DNA of 64,000 nucleotides from Datnioides undecimradiatus (GCA_008933995.1 WARS01000071.1:5238652-5302651); one strand, 5' to 3'. Shown: positions 11,791-30,834, counted from the first letter of the stretch. Notes: generated by a model not told the origin, from the sequence alone. Made by a program: numbers and translations.

Positions 11791-13924
11791 TTAGTACTGA
11801 AAGCCCACAGAGACTCTAAGATTCACTCCCATGTCTTCATTGTGCTGTCAAAAAATAAGGGCATGAAGAAACATGGTACACCTGACATTGTGCTCACACT
11901 TCCTGGTATCAGGCTTCCATTGTACAGCGCCGGTTTGTGTGTGCGTATGATGACTCAGGCATTGCAGAGTCACACTTGGAAAGATCTGACTCCCCTCGCA
12001 TTCAGGAATTTCCTGATCCCTCCGCGAGCTCCCTGAGAAAATGATCTGCAGGCTACGAGAGAGTTTTACAGTCAGAGGAGCGTCCCACCCTGCTTCACAG
12101 CTGGCCAGCTAATGGGAAGTTCCAGGTTAATAACTAAACTGAGGACACATGCTGGAAGAGTCAGCGGGGCAGGGCAGATATCCATTTTGGTCAATGGTGA
12201 ATGTGGAGTCAGCAACATGTTCGATTAGGCTGAGCAAGAAGGCACCGGAGGACATTATCTGCACTTTTGACATTTGTTCAACTCTGTGATCTAACATTAA
12301 AACTCGCACCCCTGCTAGATAACAGATAACACATATATTAAAATGAGCTTGACCAACGTAGTCGATATTAGTAAAGAAACAAAGTGATTAACTTCTTCAC
12401 CCCAGACAGTCGTGAGTCAGGGCCAAGACTGTTGAGATCAGACGGTGGAGTTTCAATTGAAACACTTGTGGTTTTAAGATGACTTCCGGTCCCTGGTCAT
12501 CACACCTTGATTGTAGTTTTCCTTCTGCGAACGGGTGCAGCGTGTTCCATCTTGCCTGCTTCGCTTTGACGTCAGCAGAGTGGCTGGGAGTGCTATTACT
12601 CACTCTGTTTAAGTTGCATTCCTGTACAGCCCGTACCAGTGCGCCTGCCTCTTATTTCCCAAACAGGAAGTTCGAGCCAAGACTGTTGCCAAATCATCTG
12701 TAGTACACCAGCGGAGGTGGAATTTACTCAAGCACTGCATGTGTCTCAAGACATGTTCTTCCTTCCTTTGGCGTCCACCGTCATTATTGTGGTCTGTCAT
12801 GATAAAACAAACCTAAACTCACTCTTTGGCTTTGTGTTGTTGGTGTAAAACAACCTTTCTGTGTGTGTGTGTGTTAAAAGGAACTGGGTATGTTTTTCCA
12901 ACAAGCTGTTGGGAAACAATTTTAAATCTGTGATGCCTGTGGTGAGAGCGGCCACAGTGGATGTTGGCAGTTGGAAACAGTTCAAATTTGCATGAAATAT
13001 TTGTGGCATGCGGCATCACTGGCCTCTAAATAAAAGCGAGGGCCAGCGGAGGAGCCCACCCGACTCCGGTTCACTGCAAATAAAATGATAATTAATGAGC
13101 AAAAAAGCCAGGTAGCGTTCAGAAAACAGGAAAGAGTGGGCTGCAATGAAAGGCAAGGCTCCATGTTCACAGAGCGAGGCAGCCAGGGATCTTTGTGTGT
13201 GCCACAGTCACACAGAGCCACCTGGTGGTGCTTTTGAAGCCCTTCACTCAGCACATCCTGACGCAGAAAACGGACAGCACTCATGTACTTTTGCACTAAT
13301 CTATAACAAACACTCTGATGTTCTGTTGTGTCTTTGATTGATTTGATCATTTGTGAGTATGGTATAATTGTAACTGTATTACTGGTCAGGTTATTTTCAG
13401 GTTGTAAGGCCCTTAAATTCAATGTTTTTTAAGACTTTTCAAGATAATGAGAAATCATCTTTTTGCTGTTGAAGTATTGCAGTTAAGTATAAGGGTAAGC
13501 AGTATGTGTCGTCCCATGTAGAGGTAGGTTTTATACAGGATTACTGGAGTTTGGTTAATCTGAGTGTGTGTAAAAGTACTTTTTTGCAGGCAAAAAAATA
13601 AATGACATAAAATAAATGAAATGAGAAACTGTTTGTGGCAAGCTCACAAATCCAACGTTAAGACTATCTTAATTACTTTTAATATTTATAAAACCAAATT
13701 TCAAACTGATTTGGTGCCTTTTTGTTTCATTTTCTCTTCTATTTTAGTTGCTGTGACTAATATCCACTCCTTACGTGAAGCACTTAAAGCCGTCTCTGGT
13801 TTTAAACCCAGATGACTGGAAGCACTGAAATGACCCACGGCTAAGGAAACTGCCAACGCCACGCAGCTGATAAGTGGCTTTGGTCTGTGCTATTCATAGG
13901 ACTCAACAATGAGACAGAAACACG

Positions 13925-15878
13925 GTGATGGGTGACCTTTTATTAACATAGTCATTGTTCAGAAATAAGACTGAGAATGAGGTTATAGACGTGATTCTGT
14001 TCTACAAACCAGAACAAATCAACAGTAGACTTTTTTTTTTATTATTATTTATAAAGGAAAACAAATGTAAATAAAAAAATACATGTTTTGGAGCTCAGCA
14101 TGAGTATAGAAAAACGGGAAAACCTGGTGCAGTGGCTGCACAGGTGCTGAGACGTAATCCGTCGCTAAAGCAGAACCAAAAAAAAAAAATAATATTAATA
14201 ATAACAAACTCACACACACTGAAACCTGATTTGAAAAAAATATATATATCTAATAAGAGTGTGTCCTTGCAGAGGACATTAATACATTCTAAAGAAAGGT
14301 ACAGCTGTCGGACTCAAGTGCTGAACTTTGTCGAGTCACAAAGGTAAACTGAACGCTAGCAGCTTAGCTAATCTCTTCTTAGGACAAAACCTGTTGATTC
14401 ACAAATGCAGCATGCTAATAAAAAAAAAAAATATTAATCATACAAAAAACGATATTGCCAGCTCAGGGCCACGCCATGATACAGCGGATCATCACTACAG
14501 TGTATTGTTTTCATCCCTGTGCTGGTGTTTGATTTTTGGTTTGTTCAAAATCCCTGGTTCCCTGTTCAAACTCGGAGTTTGAGAAAAGTAAAGGGCGACA
14601 CATTGGTTCGTGTTTGTATTGCTGGCGAGAGGAGCTGGGCGTTCGCTACTTTGTGTCCCACTGAGCTGGCGTTTTGTGCGTAACCCCACTGACTGAGCCC
14701 ACGTGAATCTACAGCGTGTGTCAGTTGCACTCGCTGCACATTCTCTTGGCATGAAAGCCTCCAGGTAAAAGACGTTCTCCCAAACAGCAAGAAGCAAAGT
14801 TCAGGTGTTATAACCTTATAAAAACATAAATGTTCAAATTGGAGCATGCCAGGTTGATGGAGGATGCACCATTTTGTTTTTAAAAACACTTTTCCGTGTC
14901 ACTGTTGAGACACCAGAGAGAGAAAACGCAAATGGGAACGGGTTACCGGGCGGCGATGCAGTCGGCGTCTCCCATCTGACGCTCTACAAACGTCGTATTA
15001 ATATTTCTCACAGAGTAGATTCAACTTAAGCATCAGTAGAAAGCTCCACTAACTATCACTCGCGCAAACGTACGCACACAAACACACAAAAACACACACG
15101 CGTAAGGTATGTATTCAACTAGCCTGCCTCTGCAGCCCTACACGGGCCACTAGTGAGGACAGATAACAAGTCAATGCCCAACCCGCCATGCATGTCTTAT
15201 CTAGTGGGCACAGGGTTGTTTCTCTCCTGCTTTCACATATTTCACCTCGCTGCTGTTTAATATTGACTTATAACAAAAGAATATTTAAAAAAAACAACAC
15301 ACGTCTCCATTACTGGCATGTTTTCAGACAGGCTGGCTCTATGAGGTCTTATCCATTTGCATAAGCAAAAGACGGATAAGATGGAAAAACTGTGAAATCC
15401 TGGCGGACACTTCAGTAATTGAGGAAATGGAAGAATACAAACACACGTTCGGTAAATAAGAGTGAGGACTCGTGTAAAATGGGCTGACGGGGCCACTCAT
15501 CCTGGTTCACACAGCAGGGGAGCCAAAACAAACCCTTTTCCTCCGCCGACCGCCGCGCGTTTTCGTCGGGTGAGTCTGCGTTTAAGTCGGCGCGCGTGTT
15601 TGGGATGTGACACCTGAAAAACGGAGGCCCTGAGCGTCCACGATGACATACTGAAAGAACGTTTGGGTGGGTAATACGGATTTGGCAGCCTGTTATTCCC
15701 GGCCGTCCAACCTCGCGCACTGCATTCGCAAAATAAACAAGTGAACCTGAATCTCCAAATCATCCACTCACTCGCAGAGTAAACCCAGAGTCAAAGCAGG
15801 CTGACTGGCCAGCCGAGTCCACTTTGCAACATCAGTGGAGAGACGGGGAGGAGCAAAAAGGAGGAGGAAGGACAGACA
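13925..15878 (-). terminator. ptpn1 3' UTR (inferred) with polyadenylation signal
   Basis: Minus-strand sequence downstream of the ptpn1 stop codon. An AATAAA on the minus strand at 13944-13939 (plus TTTATT) would end a 3' UTR of about 1.95 kb, comparable in length to the mammalian one. Another AATAAA lies near 14040 within an A/T run. The stretch has CpG-containing patches near 15550-15720 but no coding exon. The extent is inferred. Confidence 0.5.
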
Positions 15879-21012
<5,134 letters not shown>

Positions 21013-21849
21013 TGCTGACAGTCCAGCTGCCACTCCTTCTTCTTCTTCTTCTATTCCCGAGATGTGGACAGCCACAGCTCCCCAAAAATTAGAAAATCGT
21101 ACTAAAGCAGTGTCCCGTAGGGGCTGACAACTGTTCCGCCACTATTCTGTAATTCTCAGTACAGCGGCATAGATAGATTACCGTGTTACCTCTCTCGGCC
21201 TGGTCTTAGCGGAAACACGCCGCTGGCTCCTCCTACACGGTGTAGCTGCCGTCCTCGGTTGACTAAAAAAGAGCAGAATGCATTTAATTGAAAAGATAAA
21301 ATTTTGCTTTCGGGCTTTTAGTTTGCTTCGCGCGTTACGTGTCCATTTTCAAAGCAGCGCGTGTAACTTTGTTACTGTGGGATGCAGGCACTTTACCATT
21401 GCTCCGGCAGCTGTAGAGACGAACCAGCGGGGGCGCGCGGAAGGCATCTTGTTTCTGGAACGCCGCGAGCTCGTGCTCACAGGACGCGGCGCGCCCGTGC
21501 ACCGGGAGCGCGCGCGCACCGTCACGCAATTGTCTGTTTACGTCCAATCTGTGGAGTCTCTGCTGCTGTGACCTGCTGCAGTTTAGTCCACGATAAATAC
21601 TAGCTGGTCAAAACTCGTACCGGGGATGATATGACGTTATTTTGAAATTTTAGACATATATGTCGTCGTGGAGGCCGCGGATAGTGTGACCCAGCGCGGG
21701 GGTCATCATGGATTAGCTGTAGTTCAGTGGCTTTTCTCCAGACTGTGTGACTGGCAGCAAGAACTGGGACAAGGGACTTTGGTGCTACTAACGTTAGCTA
21801 GCAGCGCAACTTAGCTAAACGTTTTGAATCAGCCTTACCGCTGCGACAG
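21013..21849. promoter_or_regulatory. Divergent CpG-rich promoter region of ptpn1 and klhl12, with klhl12 non-coding exon 1
   Basis: ptpn1 (minus) and klhl12 (plus) are head to head here. The stretch has a dense CpG core (21325-21540) with several GC-rich motifs. A candidate klhl12 5'-UTR exon ends at CGACAG|GTATTA (donor 21850). A second UTR segment starts after TTTTAG at 22534 and carries the start codon at 22578. TSS positions are inferred. It is also the junction between two human synteny blocks. Confidence 0.55.
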
Positions 21850-22026
21850 GTATTATGTAAATTCTTGACAAGTTCCTCTGTGTGTGTCGCTTCATGTGTT
21901 GTCTTCCTCTGGCCACCAGCTCACTTCACATTGGCTGTGTTTTCCTAGTTGTTGTCTGGCGTTGGCGTTAGCCCTCAGCTGTCGTTGGCTGCTGCTTGCT
22001 AATGTGTAGCTATAGTTATTGCCTCC

Positions 22027-22330
22027 CAGTGGTGGAAAAAGTATTCAAATCTTTTAACGGTAAGTTGCATTAGTTGCAATGCCACAGTGCACGATTGTTT
22101 AACCAATACTAGAAGCCCTGCATTCAAAAATTCACGGAATTAACAGAGTCTTAGCAACAATAATATAATATGATGTGTCAAAACTGACAGTCCTGTCACT
22201 GAAGACAGGGCCCCATCAGTGTTTATGTACTTTAACTACGTGCTTTACATAAAAAAATGAATCTAATGACTATAGCATACACACAAATTAAATACATGAA
22301 TATATATTATAGAATTAATTCTAAAATGCA
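22027..22330. repeat. TACTTAAGTA-type dispersed repeat, diverged, in klhl12 intron 1
   Basis: Begins AGTGGTGGAAAAAGTATTCAA followed by ATCTTTTAAC, the usual end of the family (GTGGAAGAAGTACTCAGATC...TTTAC). It then continues with CCTGCATTCAAAA. Same family as 11608-11790, 30295-30415 and 57365-57690. The right boundary is vague. Confidence 0.5.
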
Positions 22331-22577
22331 GTGGAAATCTCTCAAAGTGCACGCTTTCTGATATCAGATATTCATTAGTTCTTTCACTTTGCAACACAAG
22401 GCTGTTTGAATCTCACACACCCATCTACCTCACACACACACTCAAACACTCACCAACTGATAACACACATGTAACAAGTTTTGTGCTCAAAAGATGAAGT
22501 GAAGGGCGACGTCTGTCTTGATATTTGTTTTAGATTCCTTGACTAGTTTGAGATCCTTGAGAGACTCCCAAGGCAGC

Positions 22578-23912
22578 ATGGCTCCCAAAGACATCATGAC
22601 CAACTCCCATGCCAAATCCATCCTCAATGCTATGAACTCCCTTCGCAAGAGCAACACGCTCTGCGACATCACTCTGAGAGTGGAGAACACAGATTTTCCT
22701 GCTCACCGGATTGTCTTGGCTGCCTGCAGTGACTACTTTTGTGCCATGTTCACCAGTGAGGTAACACCAAAAACTGTTGCAGTACTCAATGCTAGCAAAG
22801 AGACATATTGAACTATTGCTATTATTTGCCTCTACAAAGACACAGTTGACAAGACAATTATAGGGATTGCCATAGGATAATACCCAATTGCCATAACTAA
22901 TCCTTTAATGATATGTTTCTTGTCATTACACCTGATGGGCTCTGTTTTTGTGGCTCCGCAGCTTGCAGAGAAGGGGAAATCTTTTGTCGACATTCAGGGG
23001 CTCACTGCCGCGACTATGGAGATCCTGCTGGACTTCGTCTACACAGAGACCGTGTTAGTTACGGTGGAGAACGTCCAAGAGCTGCTCCCCGCAGCGTGCT
23101 TGCTGCAGCTCAAAGGTAAATTTAGGAATGCCTGCTGTCCCTTGATTTGAAAAGTGTGTGTGCGCAAGTCAGTTGATGTTGTATAGTAACAGGCAAAGGG
23201 TATCTGCAGGCGTTGAAATTCACTTTCCTCAAAAAAAGGCCTTAAATGCCATAAGTGTAATTTACACGCATTTTGAAATATGCTGCAGCAATAATGTTCT
23301 AAAATGCATCTGAATGTAGGCTGTTAGAAGATGCGATACATTAGTGGAAGTGTTCTAACAGTTGACTGTGGGTTGCAGATCCATTTTCAGTTTCGATGTG
23401 TACAGCCAGAAAGGTAGCTGTCACTAATTTTACAATGGATATGACGAGTGTAAACATGCCTGTGTAATTGCAGGTTTCTGAAACCGAAATACAGAAATAG
23501 CAACAATGCAGATCTTGCGTTAGTCTGGTTCCATCTTTATTGTGATCTTATAACTAACAAAAATACATTTTTAGGAACCTTTAAAATGAAGAACTGTTTT
23601 GTCTGACAAGGCCTTAATTCTAAAAATAAGTTTGGCACAGCGTTCGTGCAGCTGATCATCCAACAGAACACCATACTGACTGTGAAGCATGGCTGTAGTA
23701 GCATATTTCTTTGGGGCTCTTTCTTTTGAGCTAGGTCGCGAGCTCCAGATATCAAAATACACTGGCTATCACAACATGAAATAGGCGTTTACGTACGAAA
23801 CATGTTAATGACCCAAAACCTCACATCCAGGTTTGACCAAGGCTTCAGAAAAAGAAACTTAAATTGAAATTGTCTCTTCACAATTTGAAGGGACTTCAGG
23901 TACTTCAACTTT

Positions 23913-23943
<31 letters not shown>

Positions 23944-26900
23944 TTTACAGAAAAGAGCGGGATAATTTCCAAAGTCTAGATGTGAAGCGTAAAAGAGACT
24001 TACCCCCAAAGTCTCGCTGCTGTGATGAAATGTAAAAGCCGCTTCCACAGAGTATCCGTGGGCGGGTTGTGCAGACTTATGCAGTCGGAGTGTTGTGGGG
24101 TTTTTCCTGTTTGTTTGGTTTTTTTTGTGTTCCTAATAATCAACTTTTTGTTTTTGTTTTTGTTTCCTCTGGTTGTCTTTTTGTTTTAAGATCACATTGC
24201 GGGTGGAAGCAAGACTGACATTTAGGACATTTAGTCAGGGAGCTCACTGCCAAATGGAAATATCAATTTTAGTAAAAACTTAAATGCACTTAAACTAATG
24301 AATCATTTGAAAAAGGTTAATCCATTTATCCACTTAATGCCACTTATCTGAGTCTAGGTCGCATTAATTTAATTAATCGTAACATCAGGAATTATTGTCA
24401 TCGACAGCTGGGAAGTGATGAAAAATGTGATGCATTAACCTGAAATCTATGTGGCATTAAAAAGGCCTTCGAAAGTCTTAAATGTAATTCGGCGAACCCT
24501 GCAGAAACCCCCCAGGCACAGCATGGCACCACTTTTCAAATGAAATGGCCTCAGCATTTCTAAATTAAGAACTGTTGATTGACGTGAGAGTCGTGACCGT
24601 CTTGATTTGGCTGAATTTGAACGATACATGTGTGTATATACCAGTGTATCTCTGTTTTCCTCAGGGGTGAAAAGAGCATGTTGTGATTTTTTGGAGAGTC
24701 AGCTCGATCCCTCCAACTGTCTGGGTATTCGTGACTTTGCCGAAACTCACAATTGCCTTGACCTGATGCAGGCCGCCGAGCTTTTTTCCCAGAAGCATTT
24801 CTCCGAGGTGGTTCAGCATGAGGAGTTCATGCTGCTCAGCCAGACAGAAGTTGAAAAGCTTATAAAATGTGATGAAATCCAGGTAGGAAAGCTGGGTCTA
24901 GTAGTTTTTGGTGTTGTCAGTTATGCTGGAAGTAATGCAGTACTTGATCTTAATGCTATTTATAACCGAAATGCCTAAAACCATAATGAAGTGTCTCCTC
25001 CCCAATACATCTGTGCATTTACCTGCAGCTCAGACTGAAATGCTGTTGACTTGTGCAGCTTTCTTATTGTCTTTTACCTGAGAGTCAAAAAGAGAACAAG
25101 TACCAACCTGCTGTAATCTCAGTGCACCCCCCCTCCCCCAGGTTCCACTCACTTTTGCGGACTGAGCTGACATTGTTCTGAAATTGCAGCGCAGAAAACC
25201 TGATTTAACTTAGCCTTTGTGCTCAGGAAATTCCTGTTCCCGACCACATGGCCCGCTTTGTGAAAACACAGTTATTATCACACGATGATTTATAGATCAT
25301 CAATTCGCTGAAATGGTCCCTCCTAACATTTTAGGATAAAACTAGACCGTGCATGTAAATCACTGTCAGGCATCATTTGCTCTCAGTAGAACCTTTCTCT
25401 ATGTGTCATCTTCCTCGTGAAGGTGATTAGGGTGAGAATTTGTGGCTCAGCAGTCTGCATTGCTGCACATTTGTGTCTTAGCAATCACACACATAAATAA
25501 CAATTAATGATAATGGTTACAGATGGGCCGCTAAGCAGGAGCGGTTGCATCGCCAGTGAATATTGTGCAACATCTTTAACCGCGGTTGTCAGCTAATTGT
25601 TTATTTAGTGTGCGGATTCGCTGTCTTCTCACTGCATATGCCGCCCCGTGTGTAGGTGGACTCAGAGGAGCCCGTGTTCGAAGCCGTGTTAAACTGGGTC
25701 AAACACAACCGAAAAGAGCGAGAGCCCTACCTGCCGGACATGCTCGAGTTTGTCCGAATGCCTCTCCTGACCCCCCGCTACATCACGGATGTCATCGATG
25801 CCGAGGTGAGCCGGGCGACACGGCAGCAGGTTGTTGTGTAACCGTGCGCCAAGCTCGCAGTGAAGGATTATGTGCTGTATTCGGTATTCATCACAGTCGC
25901 CACCGTAATTAAGCAGGTTTTGGCATGTTTTAGCCCCTCATACGGTGTAGCCTGCCATGTCGAGACCTTGTCGACGAAGCCAAGAAATTCCACTTAAGAC
26001 CAGAGCTGAGGAGTGAGATGCAGGGCCCACGCACACAAGCTCGATTAGGTCAGGATCCAGCAGCTTTGCTTCATGCCGCCTATTGATCTGTTTTTATAAG
26101 CCCTGCAGACCGTAACAGTGGTGTCTGGGTCCTTTCAGGTGCCAAAGAAGTTCTGTTGGTTATAGGCGGGTTTGGCAGCCAACAGTCACCAATAGACATA
26201 GTTGAGAAATATGACCCGAAGACACAAGAATGGAGTTTCCTTCCCGTGAGTATTGAATATTTGAAAGAGTATGACTTTATTTATTTGTTTATTGTTTGTA
26301 TATCTGTGTGGATTTGGCTAATACATGGGTGTATATCCCGAACAGAACATTGCACGGAAGAGGCGTTATGTTGCCACAGTGTCGCTCCACGATCGGGTTT
26401 ATGTGATCGGAGGCTACGATGGGCGTTCGAGGCTCAGCTCTGTGGAGTGCCTGGACTACACAGCGGACGAGGACGGCGTTTGGTACACAGTCGCCACCAT
26501 GAATGTGCGCCGCGGCCTCGCCGGTGCCACAACCCTCGGAGGTGAGCGGGCGTCTTTACCAAATGACATCTGAAATCCCCTGTCGCTGTTGTCCTCCCTC
26601 TCAGACAGACAGACATACAGTAACAATACAGTTTGGGCCCTTGACAGATATGATCTACGTTGCCGGTGGCTTCGATGGCAGCCGACGTCATACCAGCATG
26701 GAGCGATATGACCCAAACATCGACCAGTGGAGCATGCTGGGAGACATGCAGACAGCTAGAGAAGGAGCTGGTCTGGTGGTGGCCAGTGGACTCATATACT
26801 GTCTAGGTGTGGAAAGACAAACTTTACATCCCAGCTTAAAAAAGTTAGAACTTTGCTTGAGAAAGGACTTAAACATTTAAAATTAATTAAACTATTATCT

Positions 26901-28324
26901 AAACAGTTCGTCAACAGCTCATAACTTCCCTGTTACTTCCCCACAGGTGGATACGACGGACTGAATATCCTGAACTCAGTGGAGCGGTATGACCCACACA
27001 CAGGCCACTGGACAAGTGTTACACCCATGGCAACCAAGCGGTCAGGTGGGTAAGAAAGCACAGTGAAGTGAAGCTTTCCAGCTTAACCGCCTGCGATGTT
27101 GTTAACGCGAGACTTCCGTGCTGTTCTCAGGGGCTGGTGTCGCTTTACTGAACGACCACATCTACGTGGTGGGAGGCTTTGACGGCGTCTCGCACCTCGA
27201 CTCCGTTGAGGTCTACAACATCAGAACGGACTATTGGACCACTGTAGCCAGTATGACCACTCCGAGATGTTACGTGGGAGCGACCGTCCTCCGAGGACGT
27301 CTCTACGCCATCGCAGGGTGAGGAGGATTGCCCTAACATCCCTGACTGTGTGGATTTAAAGGAGAGGGTCCAGTTTTGTTAGGCTGTGCTCAGACAAGAC
27401 AGTGCTGGGTTGAACTAAGCTCAACGTTTGCTGCAACTGAACCAATAAAATGCATTCAAACGTGCATTACTGATTAATTACATACAAGAGCATTATATTT
27501 CTACTGTTATTGATAGGATTATTGTTGTTGTAACTTTCCATAGCCATTACCGTAGCATTACAAGCCTTTGTGCAGTCTTTTGGTGACTGATAAGCTGTCA
27601 GACTCATGGATCTAACTGAGCTTTCATCATGAACTCTCACTTTTCCTGTTGCAGTAACAAATATTTGTGAAATTCGAACCAATTTCTAACACTTTCAATT
27701 TTAGAGAATCCTCACTTGATTGGTCTCGGGCTGTTGAAGCCTCATATTTGCTTCGTTGTTGTGTATTTTTGTCCCTAATCACCAAAGTTCATGGCAATTT
27801 AGGAGGATTGCCAACGTGAACAGGCGGAATGATTGCAGCAATCATAGGCCTGTATTTTAGTTTTCATGTTGGCACATGATTATTGATCAGACAGGTTTAA
27901 AGGTGTGTCAATCATTGCCTTGGTTGGCAGTTTGAGCGTTTCGTGATGTTAAATTTCATGTTCTTTTTTTCTTGTTCCCAGTTTTCTCTTAATGATTTAA
28001 TCATGGCTACGTCGCTGCAGAGTTTCTGTTCACTGTTCTGAAACATTTCGCCAGTCAGAGTGAGCCCGGGGTCTCTGATGTTACACAACAAAAAGAGCAG
28101 CAATGTAACCTAGTTCAATATTACAGCGCGTACCATCAGCGCTGATTATTGTGGTTGAAACTCTCAGTTCCTCTCTGCTTGTCTCACATCTCTCTAGATA
28201 TGATGGGAACTCTCTCCTCAGCAGTATTGAATGTTACGACCCAGTCATCGACTCCTGGGAAGTCGTCACGTCGATGGCGACGCAGCGGTGTGACGCAGGC
28301 GTTTGCGTTCTAAGAGAAAAGTGA
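22578..28324 (+). CDS. klhl12: Kelch-like protein 12, CUL3 ubiquitin-ligase adaptor
   Basis: BTB-Kelch substrate receptor for CUL3. In mammals it monoubiquitylates SEC31 to enlarge COPII coats and down-regulates Dishevelled. Coding exons: 22578-22760, 22962-23115, 24665-24882, 25656-25805, 25934-26048, 26139-26245, 26346-26541, 26648-26806, 26947-27045, 27131-27317, 28198-28324. Total 1695 nt, 564 aa, the same as the human form starting at MAPKD. BTB domain about 20-120 ([22 protein letters not shown]), BACK about 125-230, six kelch repeats about 274-560 with recurring GG(F/Y)DG and W. All exon junctions keep frame with GT-AG introns. The start was chosen because it follows a splice acceptor at 22534 and matches MAPKDIMTN. 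Conservation with human is very high throughout and no odd feature is seen. Confidence 0.96.
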
Positions 28325-29195
28325 TCGTTCCCGAGAACAAGAACCACAAGAGGAAAAGCAGACAGGAGGACAGGCAGCTAGACTTTGCTAAAATGCCACT
28401 AAAACAGAGCCACAAAGGGAGATGTTTGTTCGCCGGTATGCAAATAGGGACTCTTAAATGAATAAGTGCAACAGTATGGGCCGCCTCCTCATCGGGATGG
28501 TCAACCCTCCGACACTTGGACTGTGCAACAGAGATTCAGCTTCACCGTGGTAGACTTCAACTCAAAAGAGGCCTCCGAGGAGCCCAATCGCCACTTGCAT
28601 GACTCTCGTCAGTGGTACTTGTTGCTGTCGTTACCTGTGAGATTATTTTTTCAGTTTGTCTTCAAAGTGCAATATATTTCTACTCATCATAAGAAAACAT
28701 GAAAACGTTGGAGTCGATCGAGACTCCGGTTGCTGCTATATGCCTTATGACTTTGGCCTACATCCAACAGTGAGCATCCGTGTTGCCTCCCATTTGACTT
28801 TGATGATAGTCACAGTGCATTGGCTTATTATCAAGTGTACTCATTTGGCATTTGCAAAGTCGTTAATGGGTCAGTAATTCAACCCTTTTTGTAATTCTTC
28901 CTGTAAACAGATTGAAATCACTTTAATACAGAAGGTTTAATACGTATTGTTGCTCTCAGAATATATATTTAGAGATAAATATTGTTTTAGAACACGACTG
29001 AATTGTACCAGTTTACTTGGATTATTTTGTCCCCGCTATCTGGCACAGTTGGGGGGGGACTCACAAAGTCGTAACAAAGAGGTGCATGTGATTTGTTTTT
29101 CTTCCTCAGCATATAAATCTGGACATGTACGCGTAGGGCACAAAGTCATAACATCACTGTTGCCTGGGAAGTGAATAAACACAGTGAGAGCTGAC
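28325..29195 (+). terminator. klhl12 3' UTR and polyadenylation signal
   Basis: Sequence after the stop codon without introns or coding signal. AATAAA at 29174-29179 is the best signal; a second at 29475-29480 could give a longer form. End position inferred. Confidence 0.5.
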
Positions 29196-29199
29196 ACGT

Positions 29200-30640
29200 T
29201 TTGCCTGTGGTTCATCTGTGAAGTGTTTAAACACGTGTCTGGTAGATGCAGAGGGGCCGCCGTCGACTATGTTCACCGTGGTCTCGAGTGAAGCATCTCA
29301 ATCACTACCGTTTGTATCAGCATGACGTTTGTAGACACGTCCGCGATTCCAGAGGAACGGATCCGACTGACTTTGGGGAGTCTCTCCATCATGAGGTCGA
29401 CGCTTGTGGTTTTTAATTAAAAACTGTTAAATTTCTTGTTTTAAAATTTGGTTGACGCGTGCCCCACTCCTCAGAATAAATCATATAACCTCTGGTGATC
29501 ACCAAGTTTTCATAAGTTTTCATTTTGTGTATTGTTTCATCACTGAACACCTACAAAACTAATGAACACACACATCTTTCACACTGTATTTGTGTGCAAC
29601 AATGTAAAACAGTACACTACATTTACACTAAATTCTAAAGTTTATTATCACTATTATTAATAATGTCATTTGCACATAACTTTATATATATGTAGGTCAT
29701 AGCATAAATCTGGAGGGTTGTGAGATGAAAGTTCTGCTGATTCACCTGATCAGATGCCTCTTTCCTAACGTGCATCAATTTCCTCATTATCTGACGGCAA
29801 AACTCAGCTCTGTTACGAAATGCGATCCCTTAAGATCTCACCAAGCTGATCATGCCGGCCAAAAAAAACCCTCCAAATACAGGAAAGTTTCCACACTTTT
29901 ATCAAAGTGAAGCTTCGTCTGAAACGCTGTGCGCTGCCTGGGGTGCTGTTGCTCCTCGGTGTCCTTTCCAGCCAATGAGCAACGATCAACCACCGTACCA
30001 CATCTCCCCAGGGCTGTTTCAGTTTGTCTCTCATGATGAAGAAAACATTGTGTTGAACAGAAAGTAAGTTTACACATTCGCCAAATCAGTAAACATCTCA
30101 GAATGCACACAGTTCACCATGAGCTGTGCTGTCGTGTACAATTTTAACAGCTACATACACAACAGGATGATAACATACAGGAGGAGTTCATTGTGCATTT
30201 ATAAGCTCTATCGCTGGTTGTGCACCTTATCATCACTTTAAACTTGGAAGTAGAAGTACAATTGATTGATTAAACCACAAAAGTTGACAATGTAAACCGA
30301 CTTTAACCAGCTGCAACATTAAATTCACATGTATACTAATGCCAGTACTTTTGTACTTAAATTTGAATGCAAGACTTTTACTTGTTGCAGTATTTCTACA
30401 CTGTGAGTGTAGAAACAAGGTTTTCTGCCAGTGACAGTGAAGCATGCTGAACTGATTCAGATGGTTAAACATGAATTAAAATGTGACAGATGACCCACGT
30501 GACATGTGTCTAATTCTCTCTCCAAGTGTTCCGTCTTGTGCACGCCATTAAGTTTTGAGTCAGGAAGCTCATTATCCCTCCCTCCATCTATCTATCTGCT
30601 CCCTCCTCTGCCGTCTAAAGTCTGAATCAGCACCGTCAGA
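29200..30640. other. klhl12-tubulin intergenic region
   Basis: About 1.4 kb. AT-rich, with a fragment of the TACTTAAGTA-type repeat (30295-30415). In human this interval holds RABIF; I see no trace of it here. Confidence 0.5.
30295..30415. repeat. TACTTAAGTA-type dispersed repeat, fragment
   Basis: Reads ACATTAAATTCACATGTATA, then CCAGTACTTTTGTACTTAAA, then GAATGCAAGACTTTTACTTG and GCAGTATTTCTACACTGTGAG. This is the family's GAATGCAGGACTTTTACTTGTAA-GAGTATTT block. Confidence 0.65.
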
Positions 30641-30664
30641 CACATCAGCGGGTCTGTCTGCAGG

Positions 30665-30670
30665 TATAAA
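30665..30670 (+). promoter_or_regulatory. TATA box of the alpha-tubulin gene
   Basis: TATAAA at 30665-30670 in a moderately GC-rich context, 165 bp before the ATG. Transcription would start near 30695-30700. The leader shows no upstream ATG that I noticed. Confidence 0.65.
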
Positions 30671-30834
30671 GAGCGTCTGGCAGCGGGTGGGACAGAGCTG
30701 CAGAGTGTTGGTGGAGACACGAGTTACCTGTCCCGGAGCAGAGCAGAGGAGCTACACCGTCTGTCTGGAGCTTTCCTGACAGATAAACTCACAGTATTCT
30801 GCAAAAACCAACTACTTATACCATCTGAAGCAAT

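Larger units (their letters stand above)
4640..13920. other. cebpb-ptpn1 intergenic region
   Basis: About 9.3 kb with no convincing coding exon. It holds a non-LTR retrotransposon relic (8733-8870), a TG/CG microsatellite (10179-10217), a TIR-bearing element (11288-11496), a dispersed-repeat fragment (11608-11790) and several poly-A/T runs. By analogy with mammals, long-range cebpb enhancers may lie here, but none can be picked out by eye. Long open frames in this stretch are not supported by codon character or splice sites. Confidence 0.55.

Noticed and set aside
12982-13422. 146-codon minus-strand frame upstream of ptpn1
   Set aside because: No domain, no splice context and low-complexity flanks; composition looks like chance in AT-balanced DNA.
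21420-21440. CTCF-like CCAGCGGGGGCGC in the ptpn1/klhl12 promoter
   Set aside because: It lacks one base of the core spacing; more likely ordinary CpG-island sequence.
23905-23960. T-rich tract ending ACAG in klhl12 intron 2, a possible cryptic exon
   Set aside because: The strong-looking acceptor has no coding continuation; the klhl12 frame goes directly from 23115 to 24665.
26325-26880. Minus-strand and out-of-frame readings over klhl12 kelch exons
   Set aside because: Shadows of the true exons at 26346-26541 and 26648-26806.
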